From assembly GCA_029204225.1 (NCBI GenBank), contig CM055095.1, forward strand, positions 43,675,184 to 43,739,183: a stretch of 64,000 nucleotides of DNA. The letters are read 5' to 3'. The stretch comes from Diphasiastrum complanatum. Lineage: Eukaryota > Streptophyta > Lycopodiopsida > Lycopodiales > Lycopodiaceae. The number at the start of each line of letters is the position of its first letter. The first letter of the stretch is position 1. The position numbers were made by a program, and so were the translations under genes. Below, piece by piece: positions 36,585 to 50,300 of this stretch. The notes below the pieces were generated by a model. The model was not told the origin of the DNA. It saw nothing but the letters and a program-made list of their open reading frames with translations, and did no database searches.

Positions 36585-36745
36585 TGGAAGAGGCAAGGTA
36601 AATTGTTCAAACTTGATGCTTGTGTTGTTGCTAACCAAGTTGGATGTATGGAAAAGGAGAAATTGTCAATGCAAGAGGTGTGGCACAAGAGATTGAGGCA
36701 TCTCAACTTCAAGTTATTGGAGGTGATGTCAGAAAGTGGTGTGCA
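36585..36745 (+). pseudogene. copia GAG-pre-integrase fragment
   Basis: Reads RQGKLFKLDACVVANQVGC then MQEVWHKRLRHLNFKLLEVM, closely matching residues 32-77 of the 815-codon copia ORF at 8248. Flanks on both sides are unrelated, so it is an isolated fragment of the same family. Confidence 0.8.
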
Positions 36746-37444
36746 GAAGATAGGTCTAGCTCGAAAAGAAAACGAATGAAAATAATTCAAGTGTCTAGAA
36801 AGAGAATTTTTCGAGCCTGGCGAAATAAACTATTTTCATCTTTCCAATGCATGACTACGCCTATCAATTTCAAACAAAACAATAGTGATAGAAATCACGT
36901 TTGAACTTATAGTAACTAACTTTGAAATCGCCGGTACTACAATGATTACGTAGCCAAACAATTAAGCATCGAAAATTATCAAACAAATAATTAGTCACTG
37001 GCATCTTGTTGTGTAAGACCATGAGTTGAGGAAAGACTGTTTAGTTACTTAAAAGTTAGTTGGATGTGACTTGGTAGTGGGAAGTTCAACAATATTTGGT
37101 TGTAGAAAGTGACAGCCAAGAAGCTTGATGGGGGGTAAGAAGAGAGGAGATAGAAAGGAAGAGAGGTCGATGGTGTAAAGGAGGAGATAGTGGAGAGTGG
37201 ACAAAGAGTGGATGTGTTAGTGATCATACAATCGATCAGGATTGGGCAATTTAGAAGAATAATACTTGATTCGATGTGCTAGTGATCAGATTAGGTTAGC
37301 AGAATTGACGAGTGAGCATGCATCTAGTGCATGGAGTTTTGTAAGAAGCTATTGTCATTGGAATGAGAATCCTTGGAGTACTTCTTATCATTTCTACTAT
37401 TTTGTTGCATATAATCGTGTGCTAAGTACTTGTAGTATTCTGAT
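36746..37444. other. Unassigned
   Basis: No recognisable coding or repeat content. Confidence 0.4.
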
Positions 37445-38200
37445 GTTAGCAAGCACCACATGCTTGGTACAACCACTTCAACATGTTTCTCCTATCTAGA
37501 GGTTTGACACACACTTCTTCAAATTTTGACCTTTACTACTTTGCTCGTGACTCTAGCATCACACTGACTGTGTTGTACGTAGAAGACCTCATAATCACAT
37601 GCAATGATGATGATTTGATTAGTGCAATCACGAAGGACCTATCCACTAGTTTTGACATGACCAATCTTGGTTTGATTCACTACTATTTGGGAGTGAAAAT
37701 TTGGCAAAGATGTGATACCATTGCACCAACACAAACGAAGTATGTGAATGAGATTCTGACATGTTTCAAGATGTGCAACAACAAGCCGGTGTCTAAACAT
37801 GCGGAGATTGGTAAGAAACTATCTAACCAGGATGAGAGTGTGCTAGTTGAAGCTACTTTATTTCATCAATTAGTTGGTTCACTAATTTATCTCACAACTA
37901 CTCATCCTGATATAAGCTATGATGTAATTGTTGTGAGTCAATTTATGGGTACTCCTAGAGAGATTCATTGAAAAGCAACGAAGAGAATTCTTCGTTATGT
38001 GAAAGGGACACTAACCATGGATTGTTATATGAGAGGCAGTAGGCTTTACTAATTTTATAGCGTTGTGTTGATTCGGATTGGACATGCTATGTAGATGTAA
38101 CAAATTACAAAAAAATAAGTCTGTTAGAGCTTTTAGAACATTCTTGGGTCTAATTGTTTCAATCCTTTATTCTTGGGGGCAAGCAATTTCCGCATTTAGG
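37445..38200 (+). pseudogene. copia RT C-terminal half with YVED in place of YVDD
   Basis: Starts APHAWYNHFNMFLLSRGL in one frame, then the frame from 37483 gives LTVLYVEDLIITCNDDDLI, FDMTNLGLIHYYLGVKIWQ, KYVNEILTCFKM, LVGSLIYLTTTHPDISYDV and VVSQFMGTPREIH. After a stop, KATKRILRYVKGTL and VDSDWTCYVD follow, then SILYSWGQAISAF. The catalytic motif is YVED, a D-to-E change in the metal-binding pair. RNase H is broken by frameshifts. Confidence 0.85.
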
Positions 38201-40025
38201 CTTAAAGCCAGATCTTTGTTGAGGTTCAAGCTTCCTTCCCTCAACAACAATGTACATTCTATTGGTAATGAATAAAACAAAGCAACTCCCTTGAGTGAGA
38301 AAAAAAAATTCAGCTCAAAGCTCCAATGTTGTGACGTAGATACTTCTTTTAATGAATAATTATTCATTGATTCAATAGGCAAACTTGAATAACCTATGAT
38401 ACATTCTATTTTACTGGTCAATAAGTGCATTCATCATCATATCTTTTGAAGTCAATCCATGATCTCAAAAAAATTTCTCATGAAGGAAATAGTGCAAACA
38501 AATTTTTGTTGTGAATTTTCTTGCATGCCAATCATCTTTTTCTCCAAACATAGATAAAATGTCTTTCCATGAGCAAAAATAAATGGTGGAAGTTTGGCGA
38601 TGTTCAATATCGAGACTTGTTCATGGATATTCCAATCCCTAAAGAGATATTAAATGAAACACTTATAATTGGCCTAATGCATTCAAAGCCATGTGCATAG
38701 CATGGTGGTTGAGTTTGTGCTCATTCAACGTTGAAATAATAGTAGTGCCAATATTTGTTGGTGGTGAATCAAATCCTTAGCATAACAATTGGTTGTTGTT
38801 GGGCTCCAACTCCAACATGGATTATGTATTGCAAGACCTGGCTTATTGACCGTAGATGAGATGTGTCACTTGTAATATAGTACAAAGCTATTGCAAATTA
38901 ATATGCTTTGATGACATCACAAGGCCCCCCACAATTGGGCATTATAAGCCATTGTCTTAATATACACAACTATTTTGTAATTTTAAAAAAAATGTGAGAT
39001 GATAACCATAAGGATTTATCAATGTGGTTGATTTTATATTGTTCTCGAGACCTCTTGTAGTAGACTACATCAACTAGAGATGGACATTGATCATAATGAC
39101 CCAAATTGTTCTCCAAATTGCAATAAAATATCAAGGTCTATCTATGTACACCCCTTATTTGAGTGTGCTAAGAAAGAAGTAGGGAGTCAACTTGCTTTTA
39201 CCTCTTGCTATATCCTTGAAGGAATGACCCTCAATTGGAGCTTAACAATATTCACATATACCTTGGGCCTAGCAAACTCTAACTTGAATGTAATGGTCTC
39301 CTACTTCCACTACATAGTAGATATTACTAGGGGGTTTGAAATTAGTACACAAAAGAAATTAGCCCTTTTGTATTGAATTACACTAATTTATCTTTTTCAA
39401 CATCATTCATACTCTTATGTCCTCCAAGCCTTCCTTTTGGTTGTCCACAAGGTTAGGGGTTCAACTTCAATCTACCACAAAGCATTGGTGGGTGCCATTC
39501 ATGCAACCCTTTTGAACAACACATTTATAGCCACGACAACTTTGGCCTTCGTGGGCTTTGGACTTCGTGGGCCCGCATGTAGACTGGATTTGAGCTTAAT
39601 TTGGTGGCATTGGTGCGGTTCTACTGAATGAGTGCACTGCAGAGGCACGTGGAGTGCTGGCCCCACCCCACTCCATCGAATGGTGATGAATGGGGCTAAG
39701 GGAGTAAAAGGTTTTCTCTCCCCTTGGACGATGTGGCCACATCATAGCTCTGCCGCACTTATTGCTGTGTATTATATGAGACTACATCATGCATAGCTCT
39801 TCCACATAACTTGCTCTCTCTTTTGGTATTCCAGGTCTGCTGTTTGGCGCAGAAAAGCTCATCCAAATATATTGCTGTTTGTTTCATAAGACTAGCAAGC
39901 TAGCTATATACTTGCCCGCCTTAACCAACTGCTGCAGGAAGCGTATAAGCCTCAAGGCCTAAGACTGAATTGCAGGAAGAGAGTGCTGCAGCAGGCAGCT
40001 TGTTTTGTGGGCGATCTAGAAAAAC
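38201..40025. other. Unassigned, includes the region upstream of the DUF962 gene
   Basis: Nothing recognised. No clear TATA box could be set for the DUF962 gene, whose leader probably lies in the last few hundred bases. Confidence 0.4.
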
Positions 40026-40352
40026 ATGCAGTTCAAGAGCTTCGACGATTTCTGGGTATTCTATTTGACCCAGCACAGAAAGTTATCTACGAGGCGCTGG
40101 CATTGCTGTGGTACGTCCATTGCTGTACTGTTTATTGTGGCAGCAGCTGTTGTGAAGTGGTGGTGCTTGTTATTTGCTGGTGTTTTAGTAGGGTATGGAT
40201 TTGCTTGGTATAGTCACTTCTTTGTTGAGGGAAATCGGCCTGCTACTTTTGGACACCCAATTTGGTCATTTCTATGCGACTTCAAGATGCTAGGGTTGAC
40301 ATTGATAGGGGGGATTAACAAAGAAATAAAGCGCATCGAGAGCATTGAATAA
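40026..40352 (+). CDS. DUF962 / Mpo1-like small membrane protein
   Basis: A single-exon frame of 108 codons beginning ATG CAG TTC. It covers one whole DUF962 domain: FKSFDDFWVFYLTQH at the N-terminus, STRRWH, two hydrophobic stretches (~31-43 and ~45-62), then AWYSHFFVEGNRPATFGHP and FLCDFKMLG. The four histidines (17, 26, 64, 77) sit at the conserved positions. In yeast Mpo1, a Fe-dependent dioxygenase of the ER that shortens 2-hydroxy fatty acids from phytosphingosine, conserved His are needed for activity. The same chemistry is possible here but unproven. Plants also have longer DUF962 proteins; this is the short form with no extension. No introns, stops or shifts are seen, unlike the surrounding repeats. 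Confidence 0.88.
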   Translation: MQFKSFDDFWVFYLTQHRKLSTRRWHCCGTSIAVLFIVAAAVVKWWCLLFAGVLVGYGFAWYSHFFVEGNRPATFGHPIWSFLCDFKMLGLTLIGGINKEIKRIESIE

Positions 40353-42622
40353 GATCTACATAGTCAATGCTGACCCGGTCAACCTACTAATGACATTTCG
40401 CGTAGTGGTCTATATCGGGGAGTGATTTGAAATTGGGCACTAGCCCTTCCCTTGTAGCGGTGGTCAACTTGCTAGCGACATACCTAGCGTGAAAACTCGG
40501 GAGCATTTCGTACTTCTAGTTTTCTATAGGGAGATTTGGATGTGTTTCATTCAGTTTTGTATGGTCATTTTAATAAGGTAGGAACTTCAATAATAATTGA
40601 TGAAGTTGGAAAGTCTTTACTTTAGTTTAAAGAATGGTTAGAGAACCACGTAACTATGGTTAATGTATTTAAAGACCACTTAACCTTAATTGAAGGAGTC
40701 TTCATAGGAATTTGTTTGTTGCCATGTGTCAAGAGAAGATAGACCCAACACCATATTGTGTGACCCATTTGTATATACACACAAGTAATTTCTAATTTCT
40801 CTATCCATTACATTTTACATAAATTTGCAATCCTAAATGCATCTTTTTTATCTAGGCTATTTCCCCTTGGCTATGCTTTGAATTTACTTATTTCGTTCTA
40901 GAAAAAAAAAAATGGTATGAAACAAAAAATGCTATTATATAACTTTGGTAAATTTATCTTAGGTAGCAGAATTAATTGACTTACTTAGGTTAGTTACTCT
41001 TTTGAAATCAAGAAAGTAAAGGATTAGATCGTTAGCATGTGATGGCGGAAGCAAAATTAGCAGATGTGGAGATAGTGGCCGATCCGTGCACAACTCAGCG
41101 ATGGAGATATGGATCGTGGCCACCAAACTCAGCTGGCTTGATCGTATTTGTTTTTTTTGAAATTTGATTGTGACTTGATCATATTTGTTTCTTTGAAATA
41201 GTAAGTCATAACTGAAAAAATTAAACTAAATTTTTCTTATTATTATTTTTTAGCTTATGTTTATATAGAAGTTAGTTGTTAGTTGTCATATTAGTAATTA
41301 AAGCCCATGGAAAGTGGCAATTTTCTTTCCAAAAATCTATAAGATGAAGATTATGCCTTTCTCCATGAAATTTCATTTTGTTTGTACAATTTTGCTTTCG
41401 ATTTCACTTTCAAGTATATTGATTCTTATATGAAGCGCTTCTAAAAGAAAGAATGTGTTTAAAAAAATGTACTTTTTCTTTATGATATATATTTTTTTTG
41501 TTACTTTTGGTCTGCCACTATAAAAGAAAACTTTTTTTTTTGGATTCACTCTTAGAAACATCAAGATTGCATTAATTTATTTTATAATGAATAAATCTAT
41601 CTTTTCTAATGCTTCTTGGTTTCCAAGGGGAGGCTATGATAAGATGTTGGAAGCAAACAAAAATGTATATGTAAATACACACAAGCACACTCTTGTATCT
41701 TTAATCTTCGATTGCCTCACAACTTGTTATACTAATTAACTATAAGATTAGTTTAAATCAAATATCATAGCTAGTTTGCTTGAGCTCTTTTGGAGAATAA
41801 GACTTTTGAAAAAAATCCATTTATTTAACATTTGAATTATACATAATTATCCATGTCATTTATAATGCTCGTTGCTCTTGAAGTTAAATTGATTCATTCT
41901 AACTACTTGGATGCCTCCTAGCCTAAGATTAGTACTATCATGCAATTTCTTGAATGATTCCCTACAGATATCAAACTACATTTGATGTGGGCTATATTCA
42001 ACCTCGCTTTGCAAAATTGTAAGTTATTTAAATTTTTATAAAATTTGAAATGACACTTTATTCTTAAAAAAAAATTCACATCTTCAAGGCATGAACAAAG
42101 GCCAACAAATGTTACATTTATATTTCGTACTTCCTTTGTAGTATATTTGTCATCACTACTTCCATTAGAGATAAATTAAATAGACCATTATGAAGCTCTA
42201 AGACACTGATGATTATCATAATGTCTAGGGTTTTAGTAGATTATGCCATGTACTCTAAAGGCAAGAGGCAAAATCATGTAGATAAATGCTAGCACATGAT
42301 GGCAATTGATAAGAATAATCATGTAGTGCAGCTACTAACACTACAATACCTAGTATGTAACTTTCAACCAAAGCCCTATTCTCGACAAAGATGCCTAACG
42401 GGTGAGTCGAGATTGTGAAGGGTTTTGAAACATCCAAGAGATAAAGATGAGAACAAAACATATCACCAGCTCTACATGGTGATGCTAAAGATCTCGAATA
42501 AGGCCACTACGACAAATTGAGATTTTTTAACCCACAACAAGATTGTTTCAATAATAGCATAAATGCAAAATGACCTAATCTTAGCATAATTGATTGTTTA
42601 TTGAACTTTCATAACAAGTGGC
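40353..42622. other. Intergenic, unassigned
   Basis: A/T-rich. It includes the 3' side of the DUF962 gene; no ORF, repeat or RNA gene recognised. Confidence 0.5.
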
Positions 42623-42835
42623 AAGAAGGACAAATTCAAGATGAAGTGCTTCTATTGTGATGAGAAGGGGCATTTTGCTTCGGAATGCTTCAAGAAGATA
42701 AAGGCTTTTGGTAAGCAAGCTGATCTCACTAATGAGGGAGAGGAGAGGAGAGTGAGAATCACTTATGATGTCAATTTGTTCTTCTTCTAGCTTTAAAGGT
42801 GAAAATCCTTGGTGGATAGTGGAAGAACAAAACTA
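42623..42835 (+). pseudogene. copia gag zinc-knuckle remnant
   Basis: KKDKFKMKCFYCDEKGHF then ASECFKKIK: a perfect C-x2-C-x4-H-x4-C zinc knuckle, as at the end of copia gag. The frame stops at 42790; ENPWWIV, the start of the protease region, is readable after it. Confidence 0.75.
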
Positions 42836-43738
42836 AGAGATTCTCCAGTGCATGACCGATCTTTGAGATGATACTTTGACATGATCTGCAAGACAAAACA
42901 CGTTGTAAATATGCAAAAGTCAATTCTAAAAAAAGAAATTTAACAAACAATCACATTTCATGATAATAAGAAATAAACATATTAGTGATCATACTTACTT
43001 GAATGCTCAATTCCTTTCTAGTGACTATGTCGCCAAGAGATTGCAAGCTTTCGGATCACAACTTTTTCATTGATTCTTAAGTATTTTTATTTGAACATTG
43101 AAGACTTCCAATTACAATATTCAACTACGATAAATTATTTCTAGGAGGAAAATTTTCTTGTTTAGCATTTTGTACATGATTTTACATTTGAATATTGGCA
43201 TGATTTGATTTAGAAATTTCAATTGCTGATTGGCACGTTGTAACTGTTGATCATGCACCAACTTTTTGCAACCTTTGGAAGGATCCAAGTAAATCAGATT
43301 TTTCAAGATCAAAGATTTTGTGGGAGCTCTCTGTATTTCCCGATATTTGACAACGACATTTAAAAATTCAAAAATCTCTAGCATTTGATATCTCAAGTAA
43401 TTGATATCAAAAGCAAGAAATGTCTCAAGTTTAGACCTATGCCTTGAAGGGCATATATGTAATTGTCTTGGTGAAAGGTGTGAAATAGACAACTTTCATT
43501 TGTAAGGATTACATGCAATTTGAAGGGTGTCTTAAGGACTGCAAGATTAACCAATTTTCAATTGGAAAGCCCACATATAAAAATACATTTCTACGAAAGA
43601 AAAAGTTTTCTATAAAGGGCTGGAAAGACTTCAAAACGCAAGTTTGCTCTAATTAACCATACTAGTTAGACGGTGGACAGCATCGAAAACTAGAAAAAAA
43701 GCTTCTAAATGTTGCCAATTTTTCTTCTCTCTCTATGT

Positions 43739-43740
<2 letters not shown>

Positions 43741-43774
<34 letters not shown>
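43741..43774. repeat. (CT)n microsatellite
   Basis: About 17 CT units. Confidence 0.95.
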
Positions 43775-43777
<3 letters not shown>

Positions 43778-44735
43778 CCAAACTTCTTAAAGAGCCCATG
43801 AGAACATATTTTTCCTAATGAGTATGTACAATAAGCTCTCCATCAAGCATATAGTGAGAGCTTGAGTTCCTACTACAATTATCACGTGGTAGACCTTATA
43901 TTGTGACTGGACCTCATGATCCAATAGGATGAGAGTGAGAATGAGATGCACCACTTCCATTTTGGCATCCCTACAAAATAGGACATGTCTTGGGGCCTTG
44001 GCATTTTGCGAGCTTTTTTCTTGCCATGATGCAACAAAAATTAAAACGGGAAAAGAAAAATTTACAGCCTCAAATGTGTCAAAATTTCTTTTCTACTTTA
44101 TAACTCGAATTGCTCAACCTATGTATCCACAAAACTACGACGTAATATCTTAAAAGTGGATATTGTTCATGACAATAGTAAAGATTTGATACATGAATTT
44201 CCACATAGACTACGCAATTTTGTACTTGCATTATCACTTAGACTATATAATTTGTTCTACATAAGAAAGTTGAATTGTTGTGAATGATTCACATGATATA
44301 CTGGCTCATGCTATGGTGTCCAAGCCTTTTTCGTATTGGAATGAAAATGTTTGTACACAGTAAACACTCAGAAAGATTACAATACCAAGTTAATGTGAAA
44401 AAAATGGACAAACAATACAGTGGACACATTATGTATAATTGTGAATGATAAAGGATATCAAGAGTTATCATCAATTCTAAAAAAGACTTATACCACACGC
44501 AACCAACCCAAGTTTTTCTTATAAAGCTTGGCATAAAGCTCAATTTCGTGGTCTCGAAACTAGCACCAATTTAAAAAAAACTAGTTTGTTGTATAGACCA
44601 AATCTGCTCCAATCTTGTCTTGACCCATAAGTAGATGTACAATGTAAATATCATAATATTCTCCATAATAATGTTCGTGCCATAAATATCATTACCAAAA
44701 GGGTATGAGAATTAACTAGGCATAGCATCAATCAC

Positions 44736-44738
<3 letters not shown>

Positions 44739-44803
<65 letters not shown>
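44739..44803. repeat. (GA)n microsatellite
   Basis: About 32 GA units. Confidence 0.95.
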
Positions 44804-44804
<1 letters not shown>

Positions 44805-46674
44805 ATAAAGCCCTTATTAGTAACCTCGTCATAAGTTGTAGGGCCCAAAAGCTCTTTGGTGAACATTGCATAAACTTATAGCTTGATGTTATCCATCATC
44901 CAAAAATTCCACTTTCAAGTGTTCCCAAAGGTGTACATTCAATCATTTGATTGTACTATATTTACTTCAGTAGACATTCAAATCCAACCTATGAAATATG
45001 TAATAGCTACATGAATAAACCAGCTTTGGTATCGTTGGGCTTGGGCTTGCCCATCCAAGTTCTGATTCCTTCCCACATGTAGCCAGATACCTGGGCCAAA
45101 GGACTCCTCAAAATAATAAAAGAAAATATCCATTCAGATCAGGTTTTAAAATACAAAACACTTAAACAAACACTATGGATGTCCAACAATAACACAGTAA
45201 CTGTTGACAGACTTCTCCTCCCTCAATTGGCAGTCTCTAGTCCAATACCATTGCATATGAAAATACAACATCAACTTCAATTTTTAAAAACAAGTACTTT
45301 AACCATACCTCCTCTTCCAGGAAAAACAAATCTTTTAGAATTATGTTCTCTCTTCAGATATCCTCACCGAAGAACAATGTTTCAAGCTTAACACATCTAC
45401 AACACCCCACACAAATGATCACCAGGTCCAATATAACATGAGCAAAATGGCATTATAAAACTGCAAGAAGATGCATAAAAATATTCATGATAAAAAGATG
45501 CTTGTTGCACCTTGTTGCACTGTCGTGTAAGTTCAGCCACGAACCTCATCTTTAAATAGGATATCCTTCTGATAATGATTATAGTCATCGGAAGAGGAGG
45601 TAACACTACAAAGAATCCCAGCTGACTCAATTTTAACTAAGACATCTCTTGTCAAAAATCAATTTACAGAATCTGCTATAGAGCCTTCAGATTTATGTTC
45701 GTTTCCCTATAAATTGTCATACTTCTTTTCCGTTTTTTGCCATTTAGACTCTGCATTCCAACTGCTTTTGGTTGGAACAGGCTTCTAAGCTCTGGGCCAG
45801 TCAACAATAAGAGAAAAAGCTACCTCAACGATTCTCGAATGTTTTGTTGACAAACTAGGCACCAAAACCATGGCAAGGTGACTGGACTTCTTGCATTACT
45901 CTTGATTCACGTTTTTACAAGATATGATATAATTCTATCAGAGAATTCCAAGACTCGACCTACAAAGTCTATTAGGATACCTACCATAGGTTCAAAGAGC
46001 ATCAGATGAATTGACCACAAATCACAGTTCTGCATTCTTCCAAAGCAACACATTCTTCAGACTTTATTCAAACATACCCTTGTCGACTTCACAAAGCTTC
46101 AGATAAATGAACAATCAGATGACTACCAGCCTTGTTTTCTTGCACCACAATGCATCCCTTGAGCTGACCTTTGTCAAAAAGAACAAAATAGAACATGAAC
46201 AGCGAACAAACAAAAATTTAGACTTAGATTAGTTGAGATTAGTCGACAACAATTTCTTGCTGAAGTCAAAATACTTCAGCCAAAGCTTGCAGAACAACTT
46301 TTATGAACATACGCTCCTAAAATGTTAAAGATGAAAGACTGTTACCAGATTAGTGAATTTTGAATTAATGTACATGTGACCATCAAAGAGTGGTTGGAAA
46401 CCGATGGCATAACTATCCTACAAGTTCCAACTCCTACATCAAGACTTTTGGATGCTGATGATGCTAATGTCAAACACCCATGTAAATGAAGTTCACTCCT
46501 ACAGACATGAAATGAAATATCTCAGGAACAGTCAGGCAATTTCCTTCTGTTAAAGACCAATCCAAGTAAATCATCTTCCACTCTATAGGGCTTCAACCAG
46601 AAATTCATTTTGGATGATCGTAATGCCGCAAGAACCTTCATCTACAAAAACACAACAATTAACCTCAAATAGGA

Positions 46675-47307
46675 TTATGCACCCTTTAACTTTTTCTTAG
46701 GAGGTTGAGCTTCCTCCTCTTCTTCATCCTCATCATCCTCATCATCCTCACCATCGTCTTCATTCTCTTCCTCAAATCCCTCTTCATCAACTCCATCTTC
46801 CTCACCTTCCTCTTCATCACTCCCTCCTCCCTCCACACCTTCTTCCCCTTCTCCATCACCACTCTCCTCATCCTCATCATCATCCTCGTCATTTACAGGT
46901 ACACCTTTACTTTGCTGAGCAAGTTGAGCAGCCACTTCCTCATCATATTCCTCCTCATCTTCCTCCTCATCATCATCGCCCTCATTGTCATCGTCGTCGT
47001 CATTACCCTCCTCTTCGCCTTCTCCATCATCACTGCCATCATTATCGTCACTGTCACCTCCATCTTCTTCTTCATCACTATCATCATCGTCATTGTGATC
47101 ATCGTCGTCCTCATTTTTTCTCTTTTCCTTGCCTCCACCAACAACATTTTTATCATTTGTAAGAACATGATTTTCCTCATCCTTGCCTCTAGCTGCAGAA
47201 AATAACCAGCTGCTATCTGAAGTACCCCTTTCTATATTATTCATGCAATACAAAGGCATAATCTCTATCCTTGCCTTGCTAAAATCAGTTTCTGATAATC
47301 GTCCTTC
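46675..47307 (-). CDS. Last exon (G): acidic tail and basic C-terminus
   Basis: Acceptor TTGCAG. It encodes EGRLSETDFSKARIEIMPLY then about 45 mixed residues, and then ~120 residues dominated by Asp and Glu, interrupted by VAAQLAQQSKGVPVND. The C-terminus AQPPKKKLKGA is basic and resembles a nuclear localisation signal. Database entries of such composition are often called prostatic spermine-binding-like or Glu-rich proteins, names without functional meaning. Confidence 0.75.
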   Translation of the reverse strand, partial: EGRLSETDFSKARIEIMPLYCMNNIERGTSDSSWLFSAARGKDEENHVLTNDKNVVGGGKEKRKNEDDDDHNDDDDSDEEEDGGDSDDNDGSDDGEGEEEGNDDDDDNEGDDDEEEDEEEYDEEVAAQLAQQSKGVPVNDEDDDEDEESGDGEGEEGVEGGGSDEEEGEEDGVDEEGFEEENEDDGEDDEDDEDEEEEEAQPPKKKLKGA

Positions 47308-50300
47308 CTGCAAGATGTGGATAAATAACTCTCAGAGACTCATCTAAGTATCAAAAAGAGCTTCTTGTTTATTTTTAAGACAATAAAGATGGACTGTCAT
47401 TTTACGAAAACAAAAGCAAAAGTGCATCATTAAAAACATTTAGATTATTCACTATTCTCAAGCTCAAAAAACAAAGAAGCTAATACAACGATTACCTCTT
47501 CCTCCGTACTACATGTAATGGGTAATTGTCGAGTCCGTAGTGATGTGATTGACCTGCATATCAAACATATCGCCAATACAAGAAGAATGACCTTTAGATG
47601 TATAATGACAAATACTTGCTTTGATATGCTATTAGAAACAGTTTGCAACCTAGTGGACTAGGATACCCATCAGAAATTTGCATTTTAAGTTCTTAGTGTA
47701 AGCGATATCACTACAAATTTAAAGCTTCCATCACCAAAATGAACATAAAAGGAACATTAAAAATAAAACTTCATTCCAGATGAATGACTTTCTAATGAGG
47801 TCATGCAGTCACCCATAAACTCTTCACAAAACCCCAGAAAAACAAAGTAAACTAGAATCTCAGAAGTTAAGAACTTCATTCGCCAAAAACGCTGAACGTT
47901 CAAAGAAGTAATAAACAAAATTATTTATGTGAAATGGCTGTGAGACCCATTTAAAAATTCCCTTAGACCAGGACATGGAAGTCCTGTCTTCAAAGTAGGT
48001 TCCTTCTTCAAATTCAAACATAGACTTTTCATACAGCACCTGGTATGTACAAAAATTTCAAGGTAAATTCATTTTTAAAAGTATCTTATTCAAACAAACA
48101 TATAATTTATATAACAAAATCAGGATATCATTCTGGAATGACGTAATTAGTAAAAATTAGTAAATACTACATTTTTCTTTAAAATAGTTAGAAAATATGA
48201 AATTTTAATAAGCTGTAGCTGTATTAGAAGTTGAATTTTGTTTGGCTAGAATGTATTTCGTTTGATAGCTGTATGAGAAGCTGAATTTTGTTTCGTTAGA
48301 GAGTGTTAGAAAGTTAGGGCTGTATTGTTAGATCGATTTTGGTTCATCATTATCTCGTTTGGTTAGAAGTGTGGTTAGAAGTGTTAGAAAGCTATGGTTT
48401 GTTTTTGCTAGGGCTCGTTTTGGTTCATCATGTTGCAGCTGCGCAGCTGTACTACAGCCCTTGCTGCATTTTTTAGGTCTTTCTTCATAATTATTTAAAC
48501 ACATTCTCAGGCAGTACGGTCCAGCCCATTTTTGCTCGGAACAGGTTTCTGAGCTATATACCATAGATGCAGCAAAACGGAACACATTGTATTTTTTTGG
48601 ACAAAAAAATCAAAATAACCAATAAAAAGAGATTGAGAACCCATTTAGAAACTATGATATATATTAAAATGATGTGTTTAGATTCTTTACAAGTATGTGT
48701 ACTTGCAATTCAAAATATGCTGTTTATAAATGAAAGTCTGCATTGGAAAGAATTGTTCTTTTATCTTCTCCAACAATGCTAGAAACCCTTTGTACGTCAT
48801 TGTTAAGGATCTTACTCTTTGCCTGTGGATCAACTGCACAATCCACCCCTATGAGCTATTTTAGGGGCCATTTCCATTTTTTGTATATCAAAGTCGAAGT
48901 CCTAAAGTCCAGTTAATTAGGCTTGCATGTAGGAGGGCACACTAGTTCTAGAATAGAACATAATTTTTGCTTAGCCAATTATTAAGGGTCTTTACCCAAA
49001 ATAAAGAGCAACTATAGAAATTAGCTTTTTGCTTTTAGTTTTTTGCCTTGTGCTTTTAGCTTTTGCTAAGGACTAGAGAAATCATATAAGGAGGGCTGGC
49101 GCCCACCTCCATTCATTCCACTGTACAGAGCTATGCTGATTCCTCAATTAATCTAAGTTCTCTTTAATCTCTTATGTTGATCTTGATTGGTGTGTGTGAG
49201 TGCTAATATGATTAGTTCACTCCTATCTTGAATTTGAGCATCAAATTCCAACAGTTATTGCTATTAAAAAACTTGCATACTACTTTACGCTCTCTCATCA
49301 CCTGAGAATCCTAGATATGCTACCCTTATGATACGTGAGATGTCTTACTACACAGAGACTTGAGCTACTATGATCAGTCAGACTATCGAGATTCACGGCC
49401 TCAGATCATAACTTTCTTCTCTAGGAGAAGAACACGAACAGATTCTAGAGTTGGCTGATGAGTTTCAAATCATCCAAAATCACAAATAGGATGTTGAAGT
49501 CAATGAACACAACAAGAACGGATGGTGGATCCAATGCACCCAACCATTCTAGATCAATTGGATATAGCCCCCAAGCTATGGATCAAAAGCAATAATGACT
49601 CAAAAGGTAGGAGAGATGTCAATCTGTCAAACATGTAGCTACAAGTCACAAATCAAGCTCCCTCCCTAGAGAGGCCTATGGGTATACTTATACCCTCCAA
49701 GGCTCTACTCCAACCAAAAGCAATTTGGGACACCTCATTGGGACACATTAGCAACAAAACTGGGCCTCATCTGCCACTGTCCAATAAGTCACTACTAATT
49801 CTATATTAAGCTAACATCATGGGTTTTAGGCCTCAACATGACCTAATATCATGATGGCCTCTAACCCCTCATAATCATAATTTATTCATGGGCAAACTTA
49901 GATCCGAGGTTAGTCGTCCCATCATGGGCATGACATACTTCCCCCTAAAACAAGTTATGTCCTCAAAACTTAAAGTTAGGGTAGTTCTTTCTAAGTTGCC
50001 CCCCCCTTGTTCCCAAGAGTCATCATCATCTATATGAGCTTTCCATTGAACCAGATGCCCGATAACTATACAATTTTAGTTCTAGTATCCAAGATCTTAT
50101 TGGGTTCAAATTAGATTACATTGCATGACTCCTCTAATATGTCCAATAAATCTCCAAAACCAAGGTGATCCCCTTCATGTGGATTTTCTTGGCTAACTTA
50201 TGTGAAATATCGGGTGTACCTAAGTTCCTTCCAGAAGGCCTCATCAGTAAGCCAAAGAACCGATCTTTCAAGAATTTTTTATGGTCCTCTATATTGAGTG

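Larger units (their letters stand above)
42836..46674. other. Intergenic, unassigned (includes 3' region of the acidic-tail gene)
   Basis: Contains two CT/GA arrays. A 123-codon minus-strand ORF at 43121-43492 has no recognisable motif and is not called. On the minus strand AATAAA at 46063-46068 could end the acidic-tail gene. Confidence 0.4.

Noticed and set aside
43121-43492. 123-codon minus-strand ORF
   Set aside because: No domain, no splice or promoter context, A/T-rich composition. Such lengths occur by chance in this sequence.
46686-47205. Long ORFs overlapping the acidic exon on both strands
   Set aside because: They are frame shadows of the GAT/GAA-rich repeat (poly-Met/Arg or poly-Ile/Leu products). 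The Asp/Glu frame fits the splice phases.
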